Shown here piece by piece: positions 1 through 5,444 of a stretch of DNA of 18,196 bases (within the stretch, counting starts at the first letter, position 1; every line of letters starts with the position of its first letter). The stretch covers positions 1-18,196 of the forward strand of contig CAYRPO010000015.1 in the NCBI GenBank assembly GCA_964426305.1, given 5' to 3'. The notes beneath the pieces were generated by a model. That model did no database searches. It was not told the DNA's origin and saw only the letters and a list, made by a program, of their open reading frames with translations. The translations under genes and the position numbers were made by a program. The stretch is from CAYRPO01 sp964426305. Lineage in GTDB: Bacteria; Patescibacteriota; Saccharimonadia; Saccharimonadales; CAIOMD01.

Positions 1-35
1 TCTTCTGGTTGCGTGTCTTCGTTGGTATCGCTCAT
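1..35 (-). CDS. 5' end of an unidentified protein-coding gene (partial)
   Basis: Only the first 11 codons lie in the window; they read MSDTNEDTQPE on the minus strand, an acidic polar start. The ATG occupies 35-33. It has no Shine-Dalgarno sequence, but a perfect TATAAT lies six bases upstream (47-42), so transcription should begin at or next to the A of the ATG. That layout, repeated elsewhere in the window, is the main reason to accept this start. The product cannot be identified from so few residues. Confidence 0.6.
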   Translation of the reverse strand, partial: MSDTNEDTQPE

Positions 36-47
36 AGCTACATTATA
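36..47 (-). promoter_or_regulatory. -10 element of a probably leaderless minus-strand gene
   Basis: TATAAT at 47-42 on the minus strand is separated from the ATG (35) by only six bases. The expected start site, about seven bases after the -10, coincides with the start codon. No good -35 is visible at the usual distance (65-70 reads TGTTAC). Confidence 0.55.
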
Positions 48-151
48 CAAGGTACTTCGTGGCTGTAACACTGTTAGGTTTGACTGCATTGCAGAGTAAC
101 CGCTTTATTCTGTCGTGTCGAACACACCAGTCAGGGTAGCCTACAAGAATT

Positions 152-240
152 TGATATAATGGTTCTAACGATGGTTCAGTAGCCGTCGCTAGATTTCGAC
201 CACGTCACATGAGTATTTATGCATCTTGCAGGAGCCATCG
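152..240 (+). ncRNA. Candidate small RNA or structured 5' leader with its own extended -10 promoter
   Basis: This stretch fills most of the gap before the RNase HI gene. An extended -10 (TG-A-TATAAT, 152-160) predicts a start site near 167. A nine-pair stem (169-177 with 232-240, one G-U pair) begins two bases later and encloses about 54 bases, including a small TAGC/GCTA hairpin at 180-190. It is not a tRNA: there is no T-loop consensus and the arms do not fit. No U-tract follows 240, so it could equally be the leader of the gene starting at 304. A 29-codon ORF (209-298) lies across it without a ribosome binding site. The rest of the gap (48-151 and 241-303) shows nothing else. Confidence 0.3.
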
Positions 241-303
241 GGAATGCGCCATTAAAACCTTATTTGTAGCAATAAACGCAACAATATATGTAAAGTAACA
301 GAT

Positions 304-1086
304 ATGAAAAGTATCAAATTCGAACACAATGTAGCCGAGACGATCCGTCTCGGCAGTAAGACGTCGACGTGGCGTATCTTTGATGACAAAGATATCATGG
401 TAGGCGACAAGCTAGTGTTGATTGACAAAGTCGACCCGTCGGACAGAAACACCTGGACCGAGATTGGTGTGGCGGAAGTCATGCATGTGTACGAGAAGCG
501 TTTTGACCAGATCACGGCTGACGATACGATAGGGCATGAAGCGTTTGTCTCTGTGGAAGAGATGAGGCATACATATGAGATGTATTATAAGACGTCGATT
601 CAGGACGATACCTTAATTAAGATCATTCATTTTCGGCTACTGAAGGATGTCACAGTATTTGATACAAACGCACTCCATAGGGGACTACGGCTGTTTGCCG
701 ACGGCGGTTCGCGTGGTAATCCTGGGCCATCTGCAACAGGGTTCGTACTCCTTGATTCAGAAAATAATGTTGTAAAAAAATATGGAGAGTATATAGGTAT
801 TACGACAAACAACCAGGCCGAGTATCAGGCACTCAAGCAGGGACTTGAGGCTGCAAAAAGTATGCATGTGTATACACTCGACATCTACCTAGATAGTTTA
901 TTGGTAGTTAATCAAATGAAGGGCGTTTTTAAGATCAGGAATCGTGATCTGTGGCCGATCCACCAATCGATTATAGAGTTGCTGTCGCAGTTTCGGACGG
1001 TCACATTTACCCACATTCCTCGTGAACTCAATAGGCTTGCGGATGCTGAAGTGAATAGGGTGCTGGATGAGCGCATGAGCGTCTAG
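304..1086 (+). CDS. ASCH-domain / ribonuclease HI fusion protein
   Basis: 260 residues in two parts. Residues 1 to about 115 resemble an ASCH (PUA-like) domain and carry its signature G-x-K-x-x-T-x-R as G17-S-K19-T-S-T22-W-R24; such domains are predicted RNA-binding modules, and some relatives are amidohydrolases. Residues 127-258 are a complete type 1 RNase H fold that cleaves the RNA strand of RNA-DNA hybrids. The acidic metal-binding set is visible: D133 (in FADGGSRGNPGP), E173 (in NNQAEY), D197 (in YLDS) and D247 (in RLADAEVN). The basic handle region of E. coli RnhA is absent. The ATG lacks a clear Shine-Dalgarno; a TATATG at 285-290 could be its -10. The gene ends five bases before the rnpB -10. 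The RNase H assignment is firm; the ASCH assignment rests on motif and length. The joint role is unknown, possibly removal of R-loops or primers. Confidence 0.85.
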   Translation: MKSIKFEHNVAETIRLGSKTSTWRIFDDKDIMVGDKLVLIDKVDPSDRNTWTEIGVAEVMHVYEKRFDQITADDTIGHEAFVSVEEMRHTYEMYYKTSIQDDTLIKIIHFRLLKDVTVFDTNALHRGLRLFADGGSRGNPGPSATGFVLLDSENNVVKKYGEYIGITTNNQAEYQALKQGLEAAKSMHVYTLDIYLDSLLVVNQMKGVFKIRNRDLWPIHQSIIELLSQFRTVTFTHIPRELNRLADAEVNRVLDERMSV

Positions 1087-1091
1087 TAGGG

Positions 1092-1097
1092 TATACT
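1092..1097 (+). promoter_or_regulatory. -10 element of rnpB
   Basis: TATACT at 1092-1097 sits immediately after the stop codon of the RNase HI gene and seven bases before position 1104, where helix P1 of RNase P RNA begins. The spacing is right for a start site at the first base of the RNA. No clear -35 was found. Confidence 0.6.
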
Positions 1098-1103
1098 AAT
1101 AGA

Positions 1104-1458
1104 TGTTAGGTTACTGGCTAGTCGCCGTTCGCTGAGTAAGCGAAAGGAGGAAAGTCCGGGCAGCATAGGGTGCGACAGTCGTTAACGACGACCAAGAGTA
1201 ATCTTAGGGAAAGTGCCACAGAGACGATACCGCCTGTACTTTTAGTGCAGGCAAGGGTGAAACGAGTAGGGTAAGAGCCTACAGTACGTGATGGTGACAT
1301 CAGGTAGGGGTAAACCCTGTCGGCTGCAAGGTAGCGGCTTCCAATAATGACGACCCATCAGGGAGCTCGTGTACAATAATCCGCTTGATCACATATGCAA
1401 ATATGTGGCTAGATAGATGACTAGCGATCACTGAACCCGGCTTATAGGTAACCTGACA
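1104..1458 (+). ncRNA. rnpB: RNase P RNA (M1 RNA), bacterial type A
   Basis: This is the catalytic RNA that trims 5' leaders from tRNA precursors. Ends were set from helix P1: 1104-1114 pairs with 1448-1458 over 11 positions, one of them G-U. Conserved blocks appear in order: GAGGAAAGTCCGGGC at 1146-1160 (P4 5' strand), AAAGTGCCACAGAGA at about 1210-1224, the GGTGAAACGAG/GGTAAGAG segment at 1256-1278, the L15 GGTAAACCC at 1309-1317 whose GGU pairs with the tRNA CCA end, and GAACCCGGCTTAT near 1433-1445 (P4 3' strand). P3 is a short hairpin (TTCGCT/AGCGAA). The base before GAA in the last block is T (ACTGAA) where E. coli has ACAGAA. The RNA is about 355 nt and its 3' end runs into a strong terminator. 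Confidence 0.95.
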
Positions 1459-1500
1459 ACTTAAAAACCTCTGGCCGAACGCCAGAGGTTTTTAAGTTGT
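1456..1500. terminator. Bidirectional terminator shared by rnpB and rplT
   Basis: A perfect 20-base inverted repeat (1456-1475 and 1481-1500) encloses the 5-base loop CGAAC. Its GC-rich apex (CCTCTGGC/GCCAGAGG) is flanked by A-rich and T-rich arms, so the RNA of either strand ends in a U-rich tract (TTTTTAAGTTGT on plus, and the same in mirror on minus). It separates the convergent rnpB (plus) and rplT (minus). The first three bases of the repeat also belong to rnpB helix P1. Confidence 0.9.
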
Positions 1501-1517
1501 GTATGCGACAATACTGT

Positions 1518-1862
1518 CTATTGTCGTGCTGCTTTCAGAACAGCCTCGAAGGATTTTGGCTCGTTGACTGCTAGATCGGCTAAGATTTTTCTGTCGATGC
1601 TAATGTCTGCCTGTTTGAGCCCGTGGATTAACTGACTGTAACTAATGCCATGCTCACGAGCGGCGGCATTGATCCGAGCATTCCACAATGATCGGAATGC
1701 TCGTTTTTTGTTTCGTCGATCGCGATAGGCATGCTGCAGAGCCTTGACAACTCCTTGTCGTCCCATGCGGACACTGCGACGCCTGGAATGTGTCATGCCT
1801 TTTGTCGCATGACGAATGCTTTGATGCTTGCGGTGAGAGGCGACTCCTCGTTTAACGCGCAT
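1518..1862 (-). CDS. rplT: 50S ribosomal protein L20
   Basis: 114 residues, full length for L20, an early-assembly 23S rRNA-binding protein of the large subunit. The start MRVKRGVASHRKH and the core GRQGVVKALQHAYRDRRNKK, followed by RSLWNARINAAAREHGISYS, are diagnostic. It is strongly basic at the N-terminus, as expected for the extension that threads into rRNA. The ATG lies three bases after the rpmI stop, and its ribosome binding site (GGAG) overlaps the rpmI end, so translation is probably coupled. It is the last gene of infC-rpmI-rplT, the usual bacterial order. In other bacteria L20 represses this operon by binding its mRNA; no obvious L20-binding leader was identified here. Confidence 0.98.
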   Translation of the reverse strand: MRVKRGVASHRKHQSIRHATKGMTHSRRRSVRMGRQGVVKALQHAYRDRRNKKRAFRSLWNARINAAAREHGISYSQLIHGLKQADISIDRKILADLAVNEPKSFEAVLKAARQ

Positions 1863-1865
1863 GGT

Positions 1866-2060
1866 CTATACTCCTAACTTTCGCTTGATGTTACGCTTTG
1901 CATTGCCGGTAATCTCTTTGAATCCAGCATATGTGCGCTTGCGAGATGCACTTTTCTTTTCGAGAAAGTGGTTCCCGAAGCTTTTTCTGCCAAGGATTTT
2001 ATTATTCTTGGTTGTCCGAATGCGGTCTTTGCTACCGCTGTGGGTTTTTAGCTTTGGCAT
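1866..2060 (-). CDS. rpmI: 50S ribosomal protein L35
   Basis: 64 residues, the normal length for L35. The family start MPKLKTHSGSKDR is followed by a very basic body. The ATG (2060-2058) is preceded by AGGAG with a five-base spacer. That binding site and the first 29 bases of the gene lie inside the 3' end of infC in another frame. The overlap implies that ribosomes finishing IF3 feed initiation of L35. The stop is three bases before rplT. Confidence 0.97.
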   Translation of the reverse strand: MPKLKTHSGSKDRIRTTKNNKILGRKSFGNHFLEKKSASRKRTYAGFKEITGNAKRNIKRKLGV

Positions 2061-2565
2061 TGGTACTCCTTACTACTGCGCTTAGCTGCCTTCCGGCGAA
2101 TTGTGGAGCTTGGTCGGCAACTATTCCTTCACCAAGTTCTGCAATTAACTTATCCATCAGTTTGTATCCAAGTTCCTTGTGGGCGAGTTCTCGTCCGCGA
2201 TAGATGACACTCATTCTTACCTTGTCTCCATCGTTGAGGAATTCGGACACTTTCTTGAGCTTCACGGCGATATCGTGATCGCTAATCTTTAGACTAAAAC
2301 GCATTTGCTTCAGCTCACTCGCTTTTGCATTGCGCTTATTCTTTTGAAGCTGTTTTGTTCGCTGATAGTTGTACTTGCCCCAGTCGGCGATCTTTGCAAC
2401 CGGCGGATCAGCATCTGGCGAAACCTCAATGAGGTCTAGTTCGGCACTGCGCGCTGCTGCCAGCGCCTCTTGTCGTGTGATCACTCCAAGCTGATTGCCG
2501 TCTTCGTCGATGACCCGCAACATGTTTGCGCGGATTGCCTCGTTGAGGCGGGTATATTTGTTGAT
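2032..2565 (-). CDS. infC: Translation initiation factor IF-3 with a probable AUC start codon
   Basis: IF-3 binds the 30S subunit, keeps it apart from 50S and checks the start codon. The first ATG in frame (2523) would begin at MLRVIDEDG and lose the family's conserved N-terminal segment. Upstream codons read I-N-K-Y-T-R-L-N-E-A-I-R-A-N, which matches the normal IF-3 beginning (IN..IR). In-frame stop TGA is at 2583-2581, and no ATG, GTG or TTG lies between it and 2523. The ATC at 2565-2563 has AGGAG seven bases upstream, giving 177 residues, a typical length. E. coli infC likewise uses a rare start (AUU) so that IF-3 represses its own synthesis. Domains: N-terminal 1 to about 75, a lysine-rich linker, and a C-terminal domain from about 95. 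The 3' end overlaps rpmI by 29 bases. Confidence 0.93.
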   Translation of the reverse strand: MNKYTRLNEAIRANMLRVIDEDGNQLGVITRQEALAAARSAELDLIEVSPDADPPVAKIADWGKYNYQRTKQLQKNKRNAKASELKQMRFSLKISDHDIAVKLKKVSEFLNDGDKVRMSVIYRGRELAHKELGYKLMDKLIAELGEGIVADQAPQFAGRQLSAVVRSTNAKAKNPQR

Positions 2566-2590
2566 GCAGTTTCTCCTTTTTCAACTGGCT

Positions 2591-2619
2591 AGTATAACAG
2601 ATGAGCGACTAGGGGTCAA
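2591..2619 (-). promoter_or_regulatory. Promoter of infC-rpmI-rplT
   Basis: On the minus strand TTGACC (2619-2614), a 17-base spacer and TATACT (2596-2591) form a near-consensus promoter, with an extended -10 TG at 2599-2598. The predicted start is near 2584, giving a leader of about 20 bases that contains the AGGAG used by the AUC start. The -35 lies just past the comM stop codon, so the operon has its own transcription start. Confidence 0.8.
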
Positions 2620-2624
2620 ACTCT

Positions 2625-4118
2625 TTATAGGGTTTTTGTCCGTTGTCTGTATTGCAGTGCTTCGGCTACGTGTGCTGGCTGGATAGTCTCTGATTTTTCG
2701 AGGTCTGCAATTGTTCGTGCAACCTTTATGGATCGCATATAGCTTCTTGCCGATAGAGACAAACTGCTTGCTGCAGTGTTGAGGAGTTCTTCGCTTTCTT
2801 TCTCGAGGTAAGCGACTGATTTAAGTTGTCGATTCGACAATGAACGATTTAGCACCTTCTGGCGTGCATACTGTGTTGCGCGAGCTGAGGAGACCTGTCG
2901 ACTGGCGCCATCGCTCTCGCTGACTTGCGTGGTCCTTAAAAGATTTTTATGTTCGATGAGTCCAACTGTGATATGCAGATCAATCCTGTCCATTATTGGT
3001 CCTGACAGCTTTTTCTGATATTGCTGAATTTGTGTCGCGGTGCACGTACAAGGCTGACTAGAGTCTAAATATCCGCAAGGACAAGGGTTGCTCGTTGCGA
3101 TTAGCATAAATTCGGCAGGGTATCGAGTTGTGGCATGGGCGCGTGCAACTGTGATACTCCCATCTTCGAGAGGCTGCCTTAGTGCTTCAATACAGCTTCG
3201 CCGAAACTCAGGTAACTCGTCGAGCAGCAATACGCCGTTGTGGGCAAGGCTAATTTCACCCGGACGTAGTAGCTGGCCGCCGCCAATAATGGCAATATCG
3301 GTGGCCGTATGGTGTGGTGAACGAAAGGGTGGCGCAACAATGAGCTCATCGCGTACGCCACGTCCCACGAGACTATGTAAATGGGTCGTCTCGACGATTT
3401 GCTCTTTTGTGAGTGTTGGCAAGATGCCACTCAATGCCTTGGCGAGCATTGACTTTCCGGTACCTGGGGGTCCCGAAAACAAAATATTATGGCCACCCGA
3501 AGCAGCTATGATGAGCGCTCGTTTTGCTGCGTCTTGTCCGTATATTTCTGAAAGATCAACGGGTCGTTTTTGTGGTTGCGCGCTGTATGTGTTGTCGGTG
3601 TATTTGATTGATGCGAGGGTTTTATGGCTATTGAGGTGTTCGACTGCCTCACGAAGCGAACTCGCGGCGTAGATATTTGCACGCTCAAGGAGTGTTGATT
3701 GGTCGGCATTGGCTATAGGAATAATAACAGGTGTCTCCGTATGTATGTGCTGTAGCTTGCCCAGGATACCACCAACGGCTCGAGTTGCTCCATCCAGGCC
3801 TAATTCACCGATTAGTACATACGAGTGCGGCGCTTTGATTTGTCCGTCGGCTGACAAGATTGCAATTGCAATTGCTAGATCCAGCGATGTCGCATCTTTC
3901 GGGAGGTCTGCTGGGGCTAAGTTGACCACTATCCGGCGTTTTGGGTATGCGTAGCCTGACGCGCTAATAGCGGCTCGTATGCGTTCTTTTGATTCGTCAA
4001 CTGCCTTACTCGCGAGTCCAACAATTGTTGTAGCTGGGAGGCCATTTGATACGCTGCATTCTACGTCAACGGTATGAGATTCGTAGCCGAGACTAATGAT
4101 GCTTTGTATTTTTTTCAT
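2625..4118 (-). CDS. comM: YifB/ComM-family Mg-chelatase-like AAA+ ATPase
   Basis: 497 residues from the ATG at 4118. ComM is a hexameric helicase that promotes branch migration of incoming single-stranded DNA during natural transformation; the family is close to universal even in non-transformable lineages. The N-terminal ~170 residues form the Lon-protease-like fold (VDVECSVSNGLPATTIVGL). The AAA+ core has Walker A GPPGTGKS at 216-223 and Walker B VLLLDE ending at D300-E301. A four-cysteine cluster (C346, C348, C357, C359) and the Mg-chelatase C-terminal domain follow. The frame remains open to 4310, but the first 64 codons lie over palindromic DNA and have no family counterpart. The start at 4118 gives the family N-terminus (MKKIQSIISLGYE) and has a -10 six bases upstream. 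Confidence 0.95.
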   Translation of the reverse strand: MKKIQSIISLGYESHTVDVECSVSNGLPATTIVGLASKAVDESKERIRAAISASGYAYPKRRIVVNLAPADLPKDATSLDLAIAIAILSADGQIKAPHSYVLIGELGLDGATRAVGGILGKLQHIHTETPVIIPIANADQSTLLERANIYAASSLREAVEHLNSHKTLASIKYTDNTYSAQPQKRPVDLSEIYGQDAAKRALIIAASGGHNILFSGPPGTGKSMLAKALSGILPTLTKEQIVETTHLHSLVGRGVRDELIVAPPFRSPHHTATDIAIIGGGQLLRPGEISLAHNGVLLLDELPEFRRSCIEALRQPLEDGSITVARAHATTRYPAEFMLIATSNPCPCGYLDSSQPCTCTATQIQQYQKKLSGPIMDRIDLHITVGLIEHKNLLRTTQVSESDGASRQVSSARATQYARQKVLNRSLSNRQLKSVAYLEKESEELLNTAASSLSLSARSYMRSIKVARTIADLEKSETIQPAHVAEALQYRQRTKTL

Positions 4119-4130
4119 ACTCGCATTGTA
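4119..4130 (-). promoter_or_regulatory. -10 element of comM, probably leaderless
   Basis: TACAAT at 4130-4125 on the minus strand ends six bases before the comM ATG (4118). There is no Shine-Dalgarno in the gap and no convincing -35. Spacing matches the promoter of the gene at the left edge. Confidence 0.5.
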
Positions 4131-4160
4131 CTGTAGTGTGTGGCACTTTTGGTACCTAAA

Positions 4161-4315
4161 AATCCCGACATTGAGCTGCGGACAATGTCGGGATTCATTT
4201 ACGATTTGTGTATTTGTTAACCTCGACCAACTATCCTTGGTAAACAACGGCTTGCGAGAAGCCGTTGTTTGCAGTCGAGGTTTTTGTTTTTGAGCACTTT
4301 TTTTATTCAAGTGCT
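4161..4315 (+). ncRNA. Cluster of perfect hairpins with a U-tract; candidate small RNA or terminator element
   Basis: Upstream of comM and outside its coding frame lie three structures. A perfect 13-pair hairpin spans 4161-4173/4183-4195. An outer stem 4219-4227/4274-4282 encloses a small CCAA/TTGG hairpin (4228-4240) and a perfect 12-pair hairpin (4242-4253/4259-4270, loop GCGAG), making a three-way junction followed on the plus strand by T5-G-T5 (4281-4291). A weaker hairpin at 4293-4299/4309-4315 follows. On the plus strand this has the form of an RNA ending in an intrinsic terminator, yet no plus-strand gene lies upstream and no clear plus-strand promoter was found. It could also be a mobile palindromic element or a block to antisense transcription. 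Confidence 0.35.
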
Positions 4316-4781
4316 GAACCCATAGTATAAATAAGCAAAAGCAGTGTCAATGCAAAAACAGACGAAACCTGTGTATAACTAATATTTTTTCGCCTTATGC
4401 GCTGCGAGGTGCGGGCTCCTGAATTGTTCCTACGCAGACATACATAGCAGGTCTTGCCAAAGAACCGTAGATCGCATGCTGGATTGCTGTAGTTTTCTGT
4501 GTTTCATGATGGGCGCATGGTAGATTTTTGTACCGTATATGCTCATATGTATATGTGTATTGTCTGACTGTGATGGTGGCGGTGTCTATGTCGTAGGAAG
4601 CGTATTGTGGTCTACGGTATTGTGTTCGTGCGCAGTAATTTGTGCGCAAATGTTTTGGGTTGAATTTGTACCGAGAAACCGGCTCACATAGTGGAACGGC
4701 ATAAATGTAATTGTAAATAAAACAACAAACATACGCACACATACGTATCTGTAAAGATGTAAATAATGCAACTAAATACTA
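4316..4781. other. Long intergenic stretch without a supported gene
   Basis: About 470 bases of mixed composition. Two overlapping minus-strand ORFs (within 4395-4771) have odd, Tyr/His/Cys-rich translations, no ribosome binding site and no recognisable domain, and are judged non-coding. One of them begins at TTG with a hydrophobic segment. A TGTGTATAA (4370-4378), complementary to the DnaA-box variant TTATACACA, is present but isolated. Nothing else was identified. Confidence 0.4.
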
Positions 4782-4810
4782 TTGACCAAAATGAATGTTT
4801 GTGGTAAGTT
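4782..4810 (+). promoter_or_regulatory. Candidate promoter for a structured RNA
   Basis: TTGACC (4782-4787) is followed after 17 bases by TAAGTT (4805-4810), with an extended -10 TG at 4802-4803. The -10 itself is weak but keeps the first two and last consensus bases. The predicted start is near 4817, the first position of a hairpin, which supports the reading. Confidence 0.35.
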
Positions 4811-4816
4811 AGTAAC

Positions 4817-5045
4817 AGTAAGTTACAAAATAAAAACTTACAAAAACGATCGTACGTTGTGGTTTTCGTGCGACACGGTTAACGCCCCGGCAAAGCTTCT
4901 GCTTTGTTGGAGCGGTCAGTCAAGGTTCTGCAGGTACGGCAACGCCATAAAGTAATTTAATTGGGCGTATTTGCCACCTGCGGAACTACAAAGCGTCAGT
5001 TTTCTGTTGTTTTAGAATACCCGCCTGGTTGGAGGCGGGTATTCT
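4817..5045 (+). ncRNA. Candidate structured non-coding RNA of unknown family (about 230 nt)
   Basis: Four hairpins follow one another from the predicted start site. First is a 7-pair hairpin at 4818-4824/4835-4841. Hairpin A spans 4883-4914, with 13 of 14 positions paired around loop TTCT. Hairpin B spans 4924-4987: twelve pairs, a two-base bulge, five pairs, a three-base bulge, then four pairs around a 17-base loop. Hairpin C is a perfect 13-pair stem (5014-5026/5033-5045). GCTTTG at 4901-4906 can pair either inside hairpin A or with CAAAGC at 4989-4994, closing a stem around B, so two folds are possible. It does not look like tmRNA, SRP RNA or 6S RNA: SRP and tmRNA consensus elements are absent. 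No U-tract follows hairpin C, so the 3' end is uncertain. Transcription itself is inferred. Confidence 0.35.
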
Positions 5046-5048
5046 GTC

Positions 5049-5054
5049 TATAAT
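5049..5054 (+). promoter_or_regulatory. -10 element of the small membrane protein gene
   Basis: A perfect TATAAT at 5049-5054 ends eight bases before the ATG at 5063, so the start site should fall within a base or two of the start codon. No Shine-Dalgarno is present. The -35 position would fall inside hairpin C. Confidence 0.5.
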
Positions 5055-5062
5055 AGCTTTAT

Positions 5063-5401
5063 ATGAAACACGTAACTATTTTTAATGCCATATGTTTACT
5101 GGGTATAATCATGTTTTTTTCTTTGACCCATCCATCTACGGCAAGCCTACTTCAGTACATAATCTTTTTTATTTTGTTTGGAGTCTGGTCGGGCACCCTG
5201 TTTGCAGTGTTGGCTCGTGTGTTTTCTGGGCCAATGTCCTGGCGACGTGTATGTATTTTGAGTGTCGCAGGTGGGGTTGTTGCGATGAGCGTTTTGATTC
5301 TCGTTTGGGCGCAAGCTTTGACTCCCTTGTCGTTTGTCTTGGTCTGTATGGTAACTGGCCTACTCGGGTGGTATGTGCAGCAATACAAAAGAATCAAATA
5401 A
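5063..5401 (+). CDS. Small polytopic membrane protein of unknown function
   Basis: 112 residues, strongly hydrophobic, with four likely membrane helices near residues 5-20, 28-52, 63-84 and 86-106. There is one basic loop (SWRRV, about 59-63) and a positively charged C-terminus (QQYKRIK), placing the C-terminus in the cytoplasm by the positive-inside rule. No catalytic motif or known family is recognised. The start is supported by the -10 element just upstream and the lack of any other in-frame ATG before the hydrophobic core. It is followed after 43 bases by a gene with its own promoter, so co-expression with the secretion-like ATPase downstream is possible but not shown. Confidence 0.65.
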   Translation: MKHVTIFNAICLLGIIMFFSLTHPSTASLLQYIIFFILFGVWSGTLFAVLARVFSGPMSWRRVCILSVAGGVVAMSVLILVWAQALTPLSFVLVCMVTGLLGWYVQQYKRIK

Positions 5402-5427
5402 ATAAGGGTGTAACCATAAGCCAGCTT

Positions 5428-5436
5428 TGCTATACT
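5428..5436 (+). promoter_or_regulatory. Extended -10 promoter of the IEKEW-protein and ATPase genes
   Basis: TG-C-TATACT at 5428-5436 is an extended -10 ending eight bases before the ATG at 5445. The mRNA would be leaderless or nearly so, and no Shine-Dalgarno is seen. Confidence 0.5.
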
Positions 5437-5444
5437 AACCTCTG

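Noticed and set aside
209..298. 29-codon ORF before the RNase HI gene as a leader peptide
   Set aside because: No ribosome binding site and no regulatory codon run; it overlaps a candidate RNA stem.
3088..3672. 194-codon plus-strand ORF inside comM
   Set aside because: Antisense shadow of a well-conserved ATPase gene.
4196..4208. ATTTACGATTT shared with the 16S helix 6 repeats as a dispersed repeat
   Set aside because: Only 11 bases of AT-rich sequence; chance is a sufficient explanation.
4119..4310. 64-codon N-terminal extension of comM
   Set aside because: It lies over palindromic hairpins, has no family counterpart, and the start at 4118 has the correct family N-terminus and a -10 element just upstream.
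4395..4771. Two overlapping minus-strand ORFs (115 and 61 codons)
   Set aside because: Tyr/His/Cys-rich translations, one with a TTG start, no ribosome binding site, no known domain. A frameshifted secreted-protein remnant is conceivable but unsupported.
5014..5045. Hairpin C as an intrinsic terminator
   Set aside because: A perfect 13-pair stem, but neither strand has a U-tract after it: plus continues GTCTATAATAG and minus continues AAAACAACAG.
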